A stretch of 64,000 bases of DNA, from NCBI GenBank assembly GCA_027257055.1, contig JAPVLO010000320.1, positions 558,001 through 622,000 on the forward strand, in the 5' to 3' direction. How positions within the stretch are numbered: position 1 is the stretch's first letter; each line of letters opens with the position of its first letter. Shown one piece after another: positions 12,463 to 24,165 of the stretch. This DNA comes from Cephalopachus bancanus. Its lineage: Eukaryota > Chordata > Mammalia > Primates > Tarsiidae. Below the pieces are notes generated by a model. The model searched no databases and had not been told where the DNA came from. It saw nothing but the letters and a program-made list of their open reading frames with translations. Position numbers and translations under genes: made by a program.

Positions 12463-13715
12463 GAAAGAAAGAAAAAGAAAAGAAAAAACAGTTAGGTTCA
12501 CTTCTAAATTGTACGTGACAAGTTGTCATGTCATCCCTTATGCCTCTAGGCAAAATAAACCCGCTTTCTCTTCTGTGCTGGACTTGATGTGTACCAAACA
12601 GCAGACGCTATTGTCAGCCAGGTTGTTAGGCGTGGTGGCTGATGACACAGGGCTGTGGGCATGAGGCCATGAAGCCTATCTTCAGACCAGCAGCAAAGCG
12701 GACCATGGATGCAGCGTGTAGTGTCTGCAGGAGGGCTAACGTAATCTTCCAGTCCAGTGGGAGTCTCACTCCCCGACACAGGCCTGCTTCCCGCGGGCCT
12801 TCCTCTGCCCATGGCCATGGGACACTGTGCCTTCAGCATGCTCTGTGTCTGTCACCTCGTGAAGGAACTCTATCTCCTGAGTAGGTTCTATTGGGATTTG
12901 CAGGTCCAAATAAAGCACAAATCAAAAATTGTAATTAACCAAAATCACCCCCCGAAAACATCTCACGTACCCAATTCAGTCAGTTGTTTCTTCAGCAGTG
13001 CTTGTGGGCAGAAATCCTAAGACAGAGTGGCTAGTCTCCCTATACCAAACAGACTCTGGCTGGCAGCGAGGAGGTCACTGATCAGAATTTAATTGTCTGC
13101 TTTTTGTTCTGTAAATCTGGGTCTGTTTGGGAGATTTTTCATTCATGATAGGCCCCAAGCATGAAGTGTTTGCAAACCACTGACTAGGGTGTATGGACTG
13201 CAGTATTTTAACTAATACAAACTAATTCAAATCTAACACGCCCCAGGGTGTCATCTCATATATACTAAGTGATCAGTGACAGTTTGGTGATGATTGAATG
13301 AATGACTTTACCAGTGAAGAGAAGGTCTGGGAGGGATGGTTTGCTGGGCTGACAGAAACGCATGGAGAGAGCTCTGGCTCCGTGATTCAAAGCTTTCAAA
13401 CTTGTCAACATTCTCCAGGTGTTACTGAGGACCTATGAAGTGCCAGCAAGGTTTCCTGTGGCCTCCTGGACACAGGCTCTCGCGACTGCCCCACACTGGA
13501 CACAGTATGCCACAGCAGCCTTTTCAACTCCATGCCAGATGGGAACTTCTGAGGACGGGTTACGGGTTTTTCTCCTGGCATTGCCTGCAGTGCCAAGGAC
13601 AGTGTGTGGCACACTGCAGGGTGTTCAACACTACTGAAATGAATGACATTCAGAGCACTCAGCATCTCTGCCTGGGAGACTATTTAACAAATTTCCTCCC
13701 TCTATATCCTATTTG

Positions 13716-13774
13716 GGTCATTCATCCAAAGATCAGACAATTCTGGTTCACTCATCCAAAGATTCGACAATTCC
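13716..13774. repeat. Two-copy 29/30-bp tandem duplication
   Basis: Units 13716-13744 and 13745-13774 share catccaaagat and gacaattc, with a few differences. Confidence 0.88.
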
Positions 13775-13842
13775 TGCTATTAGGACACTCCTCAAGATGT
13801 TGTCTTGGATTCACCTTTTATTTTTATTATTTATTTATTTCT

Positions 13843-14139
13843 AAAGAGATGGGGGTCTTGCTATGTTGCCCAGGCTGGAGTGCAGTGTCTATTCACAGGT
13901 ATAACCCCATTACTGATTAGCATGGGAGTTTTAACCTGCTCGGTTTCTGAGTTGGTTCACCCCTCCTTAGGTAACCTGGTGGTTGCCTGTTTCCAGGAGG
14001 TCACCATATTGATGTTAATTAAATGTGAACACCTGATCAGCATGGGACACTGCAGCCCAGAACTCTTGGGCTCAAGCGATCCTTTGGCCTCAGCCATCTG
14101 AGTAGCTGGAATTATAGGTTTATGCCACTGTGTTTGGTT
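13843..14139 (-). pseudogene. 7SL RNA (RN7SL) processed pseudogene, near full length
   Basis: The minus strand follows 7SL RNA (the SRP RNA) from end to end, including the central S domain that Alu elements lack. On the plus strand one reads the reversed 3' end (gttgcccaggctggagtgcagt), tattcacaggtataacccc, gatcagcatggga-like pieces, ggttcacccctccttaggtaacctggtggt and ggaggtcaccatattgatg. It then ends in the 5' Alu domain. A T-rich run at 13812-13842 is the reversed A tail. Similar flanks (ttcaccttttatt and ttcactaacctttta) may be a decayed target duplication. Many substitutions in conserved loops argue for a dead copy. Confidence 0.93.
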
Positions 14140-14854
14140 TCACTAACCTTTTAGAAGCTTCTCTGACACCTAGACTTTTTGCCCCAGAAACGAGTACCTC
14201 TTAGATACAAATGTGGCTATCCTTCCCAGCAGATGCAAATTCTTATTCAGCTCTTTCCTGAAATGTTTTCCAGTTTGGCCAAAACCCTTATATTCTAGAG
14301 AAGCCACCTCCCACCATAACTGACTCTTATACCTGGATACATCTTCAGGAATTCCCTACCAAGTAGAGACACCCTGAGGACCTGTGACAAGCAGGGCCCA
14401 ATGACAAGTCAGCTGCAGAAATAGGAACCTGGCAATTTTCTGTTGTTGACAGCTGGCAGGCCCATCTCCTGCTTGTCCACCATTATGACTCAGCTTCCCT
14501 GAGTCACTGCCCCAACCACCAGCATCAGATGACCCCTCCACCCCCAGATACAAAGCCCTGGGTAGTTGGGTACAGCCAGCTTTTCCCAGAGCCCCACGTG
14601 TTCACAGCATTACAACTAAGCTATGCTAGCTACCCCATTAATTACGTAAACCCTAGGGGAACAGGATTAAAATACCATTCGGACAGACTCCGGTTATACA
14701 GTCAGCGAGGAGCGAGACACCACCACAAAACACAAGGTTAGAGGGAAGCAAATGATTGGGAGACAGCCCTCAGCCACCGGGAAAAATCCCAAGGTGAAAA
14801 AGAAAGTAACAGCACCAGGACAGAGAGGCACACGACTTTCCTTCAATTAATTAC

Positions 14855-14917
14855 CTTCCGATCTAGGGCTGGGAGTGGACGCAGGAAACTGGTAGGTAGG
14901 AGTGTAAGGATTGTCCT
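14855..14917 (-). CDS. SORBS1: SORBS1 exon, SoHo repeat-like unit 2
   Basis: This 63-nt exon encodes EDNPYTPTYQFPASTPSPR followed by SE. Human has Lys in place of the Arg. The acceptor is ctctgctacag|AGGACA and the donor is CGGAAG|GTAATT. Phase is 1-1, so this unit can be left out without changing frame. It repeats the N-P-Y-x-P-T-Y-x-F-P pattern of the preceding exon. Confidence 0.96.
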
Positions 14918-15242
14918 CTGTAGCAGAGAAAAGCAGTGGATTTTGAAACGATCCACCACAGAGTGAAGGAACTGACAAGTCCCCAGTGGACTCTTTCAAA
15001 TGACAGATTACCTATCTTAGTGTTATTAAAGCACACGGCATCACACTTAAAAACACATTAATGAATTAGGGAGGACTTAGTTATTTTAATACAGCACATC
15101 ATGCAAATGAGTGAAATAAAATTTTCACCAGCCAAAAACGACTAAGAAAACGAAATCTACAAGCCAAACCTTAGGCCTATGATGGCACTATTAAGTTAAT
15201 TTAACGCGAGGACAACAGATAGGCTGTCTAAGTTGATGGTAC

Positions 15243-15317
15243 CTTCAGAAGTTTGCTGGATTTCAGGAAGTTCAGGGAATTTGTACGTAGGGAAATAAGG
15301 GTTTTCTTCAGGAGTGT
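15243..15317 (-). CDS. SORBS1: SORBS1 exon, SoHo repeat-like unit 1
   Basis: This 75-nt exon encodes DTPEENPYFPTYKFPELPE followed by IQQTSE, identical to human. The acceptor is ctctgcctag|ACACTC and the donor is CTGAAG|GTACCA. Phase is 1-1. It carries the motif E-N-P-Y-x-P-T-Y-x-F-P, which recurs in the next exon. Only 325 nt separate the two. Confidence 0.97.
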
Positions 15318-15668
15318 CTAGGCAGAGGAGCAGGTGAGGGAGAGACAATAGAGGAAGACACAAATGGAGAGAATAAACCAGCAGGAATCCACATACAATC
15401 AGGATCCTTGAATTCTGGAATATACTAAGCTTCACTGGTGATCAGAAAGAAATTCAAACTGCTTTTAAAAATCCAGTCCTTTTGCCTGAATTACCGAGAC
15501 ACATCCAAAGAGACAATATCATTACTCTTTTTTGGACAAAGAATTATGCATAAACAGACTCCAATAGGCAAGAAACGCTTAGCACAAAGCTTCAAGTTTT
15601 CATGGTTTTACAGGTAAGAAATATGAAGTATGATAATAAATAGTATGTCATAAAAACAGTATCCTAAA

Positions 15669-15965
15669 ATCCTTTTTTTTTTGAGTCAGAGTCTCACTCT
15701 GTCACCCAGGCTGGAGGGCAGTGGCACGCTCATGGCCACTGCGGCCTCAACCTGCCAGGCTCAGGCGATCCTTCTGTCTCAGCCTTCCAAGTAGCTGGAA
15801 CTATAGGCACGCGCCACCACGCTCAGCTAATTTTTCTTGATTTATTGTGGAGCTGAGGTCTTGCCAAGTTGCCCAGGCTGGTCTTGAACCCGTGGGCTCA
15901 GGCAATCCTCTCACCTCGGCCTCCCAAAGTGCTGGGATTATAGGCGTGAGCCACCGCGCCTGGCC
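15669..15965 (-). mobile_element. Alu dimer
   Basis: Flanked by cctaaaatccttt and cctaaaatgattt. Confidence 0.95.
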
Positions 15966-16349
15966 CTAAAATGATTTTTTAAAACCAAAGCTTGTGTTGT
16001 GGACATTAGAATCAAGGCAAAGAGGTAGATAGTTAATTTTTCAAATACCCCTGTCTACCATTGGGGCAGGCAGTTCAGAACCTGTAATTTAGGTTGAGTT
16101 AGTAATTATAATATGAGAAGACCAAAACTGCCTGTGGGGCAGAATCATGTATTTGGCACATGTGCGTGCACCTGTGTTTCTGCATTTAGGCCTCCAAAAC
16201 TGGGGCTGGAGGCGAAAGGGCCACAGGGGAAATGGATAGCGGCTTTAAGAAGTGACCCAGGGTGCTGAGCCCATCAGTCACAGATCTTCAACGTCTGGGC
16301 ATCATGGCCATGTGATTGAGTACATCCACCTAACCACAAAGCATTACTC

Positions 16350-16649
16350 ATTTTTTTTTTTTTTTTGAGTTGAAGTCTCACTCTATCGCCCAGGCTGGAG
16401 GGCAGTGGCATGCTCACGGCCACCGCAGCCTCGACCTGCTGGGTTCAGGCAATCCTTCTGCTCCAGCCTTCCAAGTAGCTGGAACTACAGGCATGCGCCA
16501 CCACGCCTGGCTAATTTTTTTGACCTATTGCAGAGATGAGGTCTCACCAAGTTGCCCAGGGTAGTCTTGAACCCGAGGGCTCGGGTAATCCTCTCACCTC
16601 TGCCTCCCAAAGTGCTGGGATTATAGGCGTGAGCCACCGCGCCTGGCCT
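16350..16649 (-). mobile_element. Alu dimer with exact 12-bp duplication
   Basis: aaagcattactc stands at 16338-16349 and 16650-16661. Confidence 0.96.
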
Positions 16650-17345
16650 AAAGCATTACTCTTGACTCGGAAATGCGAGACCCTGAGCACCTCAGTATTT
16701 AGAAATGGTTGGAGGGGTACACCCAGGTTTATCTTGAACCCAGCGGGAGTGAGCTATCATTGAGGTGGGTCGGCCTCACAGCCCATCAGAGAGACTGGGC
16801 TTAGGTGGGAACACTGATCAAATCGCTTTTCCTTGCCTTCATGTGTCGTCCACGACAGGCGGCCAGACTGGATTTGGGCACAGGGAGTGGCAGGACGCTC
16901 TGCCCGCAGGAGGCGTGGGCCCCCTCTCACGGTGCAGCGACATTCCTGCCTGTCAGCTGACTGGTGGCACAGGCAGCAAAGGGAGCCGGGGGGTCATGAC
17001 CTGCCCGAGCGCTGGCCTGGGGTTCTCCCATGCTGGGTCACCTGCTGGCGGCCCCGCTGGCCTCTGATTTGGAAGCAAATCTCTTTCAGCCTGAGCGGGC
17101 TCTGGTGTGTCAGCTCTTGACTGGCTCTGGGGGCTACCTGCCAAGTGCCGCCTTCTGGCGGGAGAAGGTCGTTTTTCATACAAACACATCCTTAGAGGTA
17201 CATGTTGCAGTCTACTTCCCAAGTGTGTTCTCATTTAGACTCTGTGATGCCCCTCAGAGGAAGGGACACAAAACACACAGAGAGGTGTGTGACTGGTCCC
17301 AGGTCACATGAGCACTCAGAGGGGAGTAAGCCCAGGTGAGGACAG

Positions 17346-17629
17346 TTTTCTTTTTTCGAGTCTCACTGTCACCCAGGCTGGCGTGCAGTGGCAAGCTCAC
17401 GACCACTACAGCCTCGACCTGCCGGGCTCAGGTGACCCTCCCGCCTCAGCCTTCCAAGTAGCTGGAACTGCAGGCACATGTCACCATGCCCAACTAATCT
17501 TTTGATTTACTGTAGAGACGAGGTCTTGCCAAGTTGCCCAGGCTGGTCTTGAACCCTGGGCTCAGGTAATCCTCTCACCTCGGCCTCCCAAAGTGCTGGG
17601 ATTACAAGCTTGAGCCAACACACTCGGCC
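17346..17629 (-). mobile_element. Alu dimer
   Basis: Short T-run at the left; right end cactcggccc. Confidence 0.94.
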
Positions 17630-18007
17630 CATGAGGCAGTCATGGGCTGACACAGGGAGATGTCCCTAAAGCCGGAAGCAGGTGGGAAGTAGAGCTGTTA
17701 CATCCCAGGCAGAGAAACGACGGGACACAGGCCCAGTGCCAGGCCTGGCCTGCTGCATTCCACATCTGGGGGAAGGCCTTGCAAGCGGGCCTCGAGTTCC
17801 AAAGCTGAGGCAGGTGCACAAGTATCTCCCACCCATGCTCTGAAGGTGCATGGCAGGACAGAGGCAGACCAGGACCTCACCAAGTCCACCCGCAGGCCCC
17901 AGCCTCCTGGCATCCAAGCCAAGTGCATTCAGGCCCACCCAACAGTAGCTATATTGGCACATAACACAGCACAGCATAGCATAGCTTCTATGCACGAAAA
18001 TCAATAC

Positions 18008-18071
18008 CTCTGTTCAGTTTGTGGATCTGTTTAAACATAGTCTTGTACCAGTCTTTTGATCTCTCAGTGTT
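18008..18071 (-). CDS. SORBS1: SORBS1 exon, start of SoHo domain
   Basis: This 64-nt exon encodes NTERSKDWYKTMFKQIHKLN and one further Arg. It is the highly conserved opening helix of the sorbin homology domain shared by SORBS1, SORBS2 and vinexin. The acceptor is gtttttttccag|AACACT and the donor is AACAGAG|GTATTG. It enters in phase 0 and leaves in phase 1. SoHo binds flotillin and places the protein in caveolar rafts. Every residue matches the human sequence I remember. Confidence 0.97.
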
Positions 18072-18228
18072 CTGGAAAAAAACAAAGGCAAAGAGGAAAA
18101 TCAAATGAAAACATTGGCATGCTTCAAACCTTCTATGATTACAAAATCAAAGCCACGCAGGAAACTGACAACATTGTCCATGCTGAATTCAAAACTCAGC
18201 CATATTTACATCTTTTGAAAAGGTAAAA

Positions 18229-18378
18229 CTTTTTTTTTTGAGTTGGGGTCTCCCTCTGTCACCAAGGCTGGAATGCAGTGGCATGATCATGGCTCACCAC
18301 AGTCTCGATCTGCTGGGCTCAGGTAATCCTTCCACCTTAGCTAGGATTACAGGTGTGCTCCACCATGCCCAGCTAGGT
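18229..18378 (-). mobile_element. Alu left-arm-sized piece
   Basis: Covers one arm only and has a small internal deletion near 18336. Confidence 0.88.
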
Positions 18379-18538
18379 TAATCTTTTGAGAAAGAATAGA
18401 CAAACCAAGAGATTCAGATCTCAACTTCAGTAATATTTGGCAAAAAGGATACAGATTTTAAAAACAGTGAAAAAGAATTCACTTGAAATGTTTCCATTCT
18501 TAATTTTTAAAAATTTCATTTTTAGGGAGAATCTCCTT

Positions 18539-18575
18539 TATTTTTTTTGAGTCAGTCTCACTCTGTCACCCAGCT
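18539..18575 (-). mobile_element. Tiny Alu 3' end fragment
   Basis: About 37 nt reading ttttttttgagtcagtctcactctgtcacccagct reversed, with nothing further of the element. Confidence 0.75.
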
Positions 18576-18656
18576 GAGAATCTTCTCTTTAAACATGAAA
18601 GAGACCCCCCCCAAAAAAAAGCCTTGGAATTTATTCATAAAAAATTGTGCACTCAG

Positions 18657-18945
18657 TCAGGCTTGGTGGCTCAGTCTTTCATCCCAGCACTTGCAAGGCC
18701 AAGGCGAGTGGATTGCCTGAGCGGGTTCGAGACCAGCCCGGGAAATGGTGAGATCTCATCGCTACAATAAATCAAAAATTAGCCAGGCATGGTAGCACAT
18801 GCCTGTAGTTCCAGCTACTTGGAAGGCTGAGGCAGGATTGCCTGAGCCCAGCGGATCAATGCTGGGGTGGCTATGAGAGTGTCACTGCACTCTGGCATGG
18901 ACAATGGAATAAGACTCCAACTCAAAAAAAAACAAAAAAACAAAA
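18657..18945 (+). mobile_element. Alu dimer inside the mariner relic
   Basis: Starts gtcaggcttggtggctc and ends in an interrupted A tail. It splits the mariner sequence. Confidence 0.92.
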
Positions 18946-19330
18946 CCCTGAAATTTATTTATGAAAAATTGTGTATTCAACTTCAGTCACCTTCAAAGTA
19001 CTCTCCGTGTGATGTAATATACCTATCATGACACTTTTCCCACTGCTTTTGAATTTGTTGATTTTGATGCCTTTTAGTGTTTCTGTCGTTTTTTGTTTCA
19101 CCTCTTCCACATCAACAAAATATTTCCCTTCGAGGACTTTTTTTTTCACTGGGAATATAGAAAAGTCGCTCGGGCTGAGATCAGGTGAATACAGAGGGTA
19201 AGGCACAGGGGTCACGCCATTTCTGGCCAAAAAACTGTGACCACTCAGCATGATGAGGGCAGGTGCACTCAAAAATCACCCATCGTGAAGTGGGCAAATG
19301 TGTTGAAAGAATCTCCCCCCAAAATTCACT
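18946..19330 (-). mobile_element. Mariner-like transposase remnant
   Basis: A minus-strand frame contains YSPDLSPSDFSIFP, the catalytic-region signature (Y-S-P-D-L-x-P-S-D) of mariner transposases. It continues KKKVLEGKYFVDVEEVKQKT and ends GILHHTESTLKVTEVEY, near the usual C terminus. Only the last third is present and no active enzyme is possible. The last Asp of the DD34D triad would be the D of SPSD. An Alu and a copy of the element's 3' end lie to the left. Confidence 0.85.
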
Positions 19331-19914
19331 GAAGCCGAAATGGGCAAATGCGTTGGAAAAAATCTCCAAAAAAATTCACTGAAGTCAAATGTAGCCCCTC
19401 ACAGCAACACTAGCTGGTACACGGATGCTGCTGGGTTTCTAGAACACTTACCTAGCGGAAGAGACCTGCACTACAAGGGGCCCGCCCTCCAAAAGAGAAT
19501 GCTGCTTCTTTTGGGTGCCTCCTCGTAAAGACCAGGCCCAACTAAAGTAAAGGTTCCTAAAAACATCAACAAAGAATACTTGCCTACCATGCTGTGCCCT
19601 GCCCCGTTCTAGGTTATTCTGTAGAGATGTATCGAAGTCACCTTGCAGATTTAGAATGCTGACGTTAAAATGTAACCCACTCCAGCATCCAATGCCAGAG
19701 TTTCCATCCTAACCACAAAGTTGGGATGGTTGTCTTTTTTTTTTAAGACAAATATAAAACAAGGAAGGTGACAGATAAGTGGTTAGATCAGATTATTTTT
19801 GCTCCTACTCCGGAGAAGAGGAAATGAGATGCAAAACGACAAAGAAAGCTACCCGGGTCACAGAGCTGGTGAGAAGGTGAGTGGAAGGGCTACCCAACAC
19901 GATGGCGAGGGTGC

Positions 19915-20065
19915 AGGGTGCAGGCCTGGGAGCTGGACAGACTGCTCTGTCACCCGCAAGTTGTGCCATCTGGGACAAGTTAACGTAATCCCTCTGAGCC
20001 CCTGCTTTCTCGTTGGAAGATGAAAGTGATATCGGTATCCATCTCTTACCCAGGGGAGTGAGACT
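19915..20065 (+). mobile_element. MIR, left of an Alu insertion
   Basis: gttgtgccatctgggacaagttaacgtaatccctctgagcc. It resumes at 20370 with gatgcttaaatgagataatg. Confidence 0.8.
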
Positions 20066-20369
20066 TATTTATTTATTTATTTATTTATAAGTCGGAGTCT
20101 CACCCTGTCACCCGGATTGAAATGAAGTGGCACGTCCGTGGCCACTGCAGCCTTGACCTGCTGGGCTCAGGCGATCCTTCCACCTCAGCTTTCCGAGTAG
20201 CTGGAACCACAAGCAGGTGCCACCACGCCCGGGTAATTTTTTGATTTATCGTAGAAGTGAGGTCTCCCCATGTTGCCCAGGCTGGTCTCGAACCCACAGG
20301 CTCAGGCCATCCTCTCGCCTCCACCTCCTAAAGTGCTGGGATTACAGGCATGAACCACCGTGCCTGGCT
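20066..20369 (-). mobile_element. Alu dimer inserted in a MIR
   Basis: Its reversed tail has become a TTTA repeat. MIR sequence lies on both sides. Confidence 0.94.
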
Positions 20370-20412
20370 GAGTGATGCTTAAATGAGATAATGTACTCAG
20401 CAGATGGTAGCT
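20370..20412 (+). mobile_element. MIR, right of an Alu insertion
   Basis: Holds the 3' core of the MIR that begins at 19915. Confidence 0.72.
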
Positions 20413-20768
20413 TTCTTTATTCGTACTGAGGACCAGAGAAGAGTTCCCTTGAGGCTTAGCCCACTGCTGTCCATCACCTCCTCCGAAAGGACGCATTTGC
20501 TAAATGGAAATCACAGGAGATCAGGCTACAGCCAGGGGTCTGGTGGACGCATGGGAGGACTGGAGTTCACCTGAATCCAGGTCCATGTCAGGCTTCCCTG
20601 GAACTCCTCAGGGCCTACAGCACCAGCACGCCTAAGGGTGGGGCAGAGCTGGGTTGGGGCTGTCTCGAGAACACGCGGTCCTGGGGGCTTGGCTGGCTGA
20701 GCCCACTCGGAGGTTCCCTCAGGGTTTCCTACACACTCTGGATGACAGGGTATCTCCCATCAGGGGGG

Positions 20769-20812
20769 CCTTCATCCTGAACCAATACACAGGGACCTTG
20801 GGCCTCACACGC
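20769..20812 (+). repeat. 44-bp dispersed duplicate, copy 1
   Basis: ccttcatcctgaacca, acacagggacc and tgggcctcacacgc in order; pairs with 23057-23101. Confidence 0.93.
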
Positions 20813-21221
20813 TCCCCAGGGTTCCTTGGCCTGGAACCAGGCATTTCGAGTCAACAGAACAAAAATGAAGGAAGACTGCCCATAACACCGTCCCTTGGGC
20901 ACTCCCGTACCTAAAGCCTCTCAGAAGTCATCTATCAGAGAAATCTCTCTGACTGGGTTCCACCCAGCTTTCCCTCATGTTCACTGGACCATGAAACCCC
21001 TTTTTCCGTGAGACTTAATGCCCCCAACACTCGCTTTGGGAAAAGCTGTCAAGCACTGAGCCTGAAGCACAGATCCTGGGGCCCTAGCCCTCAAGGGGCT
21101 TGCAGAGTCGAGGGCATGAACGCCCCTGAAGCTGGATGGGGTTCACGTGCACTCGAGTGTACAGTTGTCGAGGCCCGTTTAGGATGAAGTCTGAGGAAGG
21201 CCTCTAGGCCAACGTTCGTAC

Positions 21222-21394
21222 CCGGAGTGGGATGCCCACTTCATCCATGGAAACATTGCTCAGGTCTTGAGCGCTCTTGACTACCCGCCGGCTGTCACTC
21301 TTCAGCCTCTTCTCAGGAGCCCTGCTGGGCGAGGTGGGCTTTTCCTGGGGTGGTGCTGAGTCCTGCTCTCCCACCCTTCTTTCTGAGATAGAAT
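21222..21394 (-). CDS. SORBS1: SORBS1 exon, VVKSAQDLSNVSMDEVG segment
   Basis: This 173-nt exon encodes DSISERRVGEQDSAPP, QEKPTSPSRAPEKRLK and SDSRRVVKSAQDLSNV, then SMDEVGIPLR. It matches human with scattered changes in the first half. The acceptor is ttcatttccag|ATTCTA and the donor is CTCCGG|GTACGA. It enters in phase 1 and leaves in phase 0. It lies immediately N-terminal to the SoHo domain and contains a charged RRVVKSAQDLS stretch. Confidence 0.96.
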
Positions 21395-21527
21395 CTGGAA
21401 ATGAAAAGCAACTGTTAGCTAGCAGCTCTTTCGGTAGCTACAAAGCAAGAAACCCCTAATCAGTCCAGCTAGGGAGAAAGTGTGTCTGCTAATTCTCAAC
21501 TGGAATTAGTTCTTCTTAGAGGAAACT

Positions 21528-21716
21528 ATGGTCCATGGGCCGGCCACCTGTTTCGGTAAGGAAAGTTCTCCTGGAACACAGCCATGCTGATGTGTTTATA
21601 TATTATTTATCGATGCTTGTGAGCTCCTGTGGCTGAAATGAGTAGCTGTGACAGAAACCGTATGGCCTGCAAAGCCTAAAATATTTGCCATCTGGCTCTT
21701 TAAGAAAAAGTTTGCT
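21528..21716 (-). mobile_element. hAT (MER1/Charlie group) relic, reversed
   Basis: Ends tggctctttaagaaaaagtttgc, the reverse of the 45938 element's start. aaatatttgccatctgg and cctgcaaagcctaaaa also match. Confidence 0.75.
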
Positions 21717-22027
<311 letters not shown>

Positions 22028-22139
22028 TCAGTGATTCATAGCTATGCCCATTGTGCTCTGGACATCCAAGTAGTTCTGACTGTCCTAGAAATTAAGGGAA
22101 TAGGTGGAACCACAGGAGATGACTAAACATCACTTGAAA

Positions 22140-22275
22140 GTTCTTGTTTCCTCTTGAGGAAGTCACTTAACTTTTCTGCGCTTCAGTTTTCTCATCTAAA
22201 ACCAGGGACGACACCTCCACTGGCAAACTCTCAGCAATGTGGCAAGAAGACTTACCAGCATAACGTCCACCAGTG
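22140..22275 (+). mobile_element. MIR fragment
   Basis: gaagtcacttaacttttctgcgcttcagttttctcatct. Confidence 0.78.
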
Positions 22276-22684
22276 TGTTCAGGACGCTGAACGTTGCTAA
22301 GTGCACGTCGCAGATTATTTAATTTGGTTCAAGACTGGAAGTTACAAAGAGCTAACGTGCATACCAGGTGTGATCGACAGATTAGTAAACTGCCTGGCTG
22401 AATCATGCTGTTTATTTACTGGAGAGGCATTTACAAAGCACTTGCCAGGGCCCACACTTTGTGCTCTGCCCTGTGGACATGACAGTGAGCGTTTTGGAAT
22501 CCGGACCTTCAGAGAGCGCAAAGTCTAGTGAGCAGGAAGAGTAGGGGAGCCAGCAATGAGAGCACAGGACGACGAGGGCCTACCTCTCAGAGAAGACGCC
22601 AACTAGGTGAGCAGGAAGTGAGGGTGCTCCCGGCAGAGGGAACTGCATGAGCAACCACTTGCAGGCCTCTGAACGACCCAGAGC

Positions 22685-22905
22685 TGAGTATGGGGCAGGC
22701 ATTGCGCTACATTCCTCATTTAGATGATCTCATTCCACCTTCCCAACTCTGAGAAAGAAACTATCGCCACCACCTCCCACCCACCCACATGCTCTCTACT
22801 AGTTACAGGACCAAAGCACAGAGAAGTTAAAGCACCCTTCCTGGGGTCACACAGCCAGCACGTGACCAAGCTGGAATCCGGCTAGCGTCTGCCTGGTCCA
22901 GCAGT
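22685..22905 (-). mobile_element. MIR, reversed
   Basis: agaagttaaagcacccttcctggggtcacacagccagcacgtg. Confidence 0.78.
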
Positions 22906-23056
22906 CCTCTCTGAAGCATGACTCGTCCTGCCTCCCTCAAAGATGGTACTGAGATTTCGAGTCTGAGGGCCTGAGAAGTTAGGAAGAGGAAGCGGGTTGG
23001 AGAAAGGAAGGAGAAACGGCTGCTTCCATTTAGACACGGGACCCTTGAGAAAAGGA

Positions 23057-23101
23057 CCTTCATCCTGAACCAGTTACACAGGGACCCTGGGCCTCACACG
23101 C
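23057..23101 (+). repeat. 45-bp dispersed duplicate, copy 2
   Basis: Same segment as 20769-20812, same orientation, differing at three places including a one-base length change. Confidence 0.93.
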
Positions 23102-24165
23102 AAGGAAGAAGGACCTGGAGACCCCCTAGAAGCAAGAGGGAGGGGCCGGAGCGAGATAGCCCAAGAGGAGTGCAGCTTTGCAGGCATCAGGAGATGCAGA
23201 GCTCTGAGACAGAGAGAAGCCAGACAGCACCCAGAGCTGGAGTCACCCACGAGGGACGTCGCAGCCACAGCTTGCAGGGCAGAAGAATCTCAAACAGAAG
23301 GGAGTTGTCTGAGGGACAGGAGGTGAACCAGGCAAGTACAGCAAGGTGCCACAGAGCCAGGGAGGATGGGATTCCAAGAAGTGGGTGGTTCTATGTGTCA
23401 GAAACCCCAGGAGCTGAAGCAGAGGAGGCGGCGTTAAACTAGGCAAGAGAAAAGTCACAGGAACACTCTGAGGAAGCAAGTGCAGGAGGGTAGGGGAGGG
23501 TGCCAGCTTGAGGGGAAAGGGATGCGTGTCTGAGCACACAAGGGGGTGGCGAGTGGGGAGCCCAGCGTGGGGGAGGGAGTGTGCCAGATGGAAAACCCAG
23601 AGGCCGAGAGGCTAGGGGGCAAACAGGTTTAGCCAGGGGAGCCTGCAGTCCTATCAGTGAAGCCCATGAGGTGAGAATGAAGGCGTCGGGATGTGCCCTG
23701 GCAATGAGTAAGTGCATAGTAAAACTCTGCTCCTTGGCGGATTAGGGACAGGTTCTCAGTTTGAGAAAGGGTAAGGTGCAGAGTACTGGCTAGCGGACTA
23801 TACTTGGGTGAAAAAGAGTGCACACGCAAAGTTGTGACCAAGTCAGAGATGTCTGTGTGTGGAGGGAAGGCCACGGCGGTGGGGACGCCATGACACCAGC
23901 ACACACAAGTATACGATGTCCAGTCTACTCACTGGGTGATTTCCTGCATTTCAAATCAAATTCTAATGATGTCTACCTAACGAGTGCTTCAAAAAACCTG
24001 ATCTCTGGCTCATCACCAAAACTCTAAAGGATGTTACGGTCAGCCTGGCTTTGTGGGACGTGTTCTCATGCTCCCAGAAAATTCCAACATTAGGCCAAGG
24101 AGGTGGCTGGAAGCCTGGAAGTGCAGGGGATTTGTGTCACCAGAGCCACCCTTTCATAGGGCTCT

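Larger units (their letters stand above)
15318..18007 (-). other. SORBS1: SORBS1 intron, 2.7 kb
   Basis: Contains three minus-oriented Alus. The unique stretch 16660-17345 is GC-rich with overlapping open frames on both strands, none of which I recognise. Confidence 0.85.
18072..21221 (-). other. SORBS1: SORBS1 intron, 3.2 kb
   Basis: Contains Alu pieces, the mariner remnant, a MIR interrupted by an Alu, and one member of a 44-bp duplicated segment. Stretches 19400-19880 and 20400-21220 are otherwise unremarkable. Confidence 0.85.

Noticed and set aside
16765..17311. Overlapping open frames on both strands near 17 kb
   Set aside because: No recognisable domain, and the frames end inside an Alu or at random.
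22827..23904. Series of minus-strand frames rich in Ser, Pro and Leu
   Set aside because: The strand is pyrimidine-rich, so frames stay open by composition; no splice-consistent SORBS1 homology.
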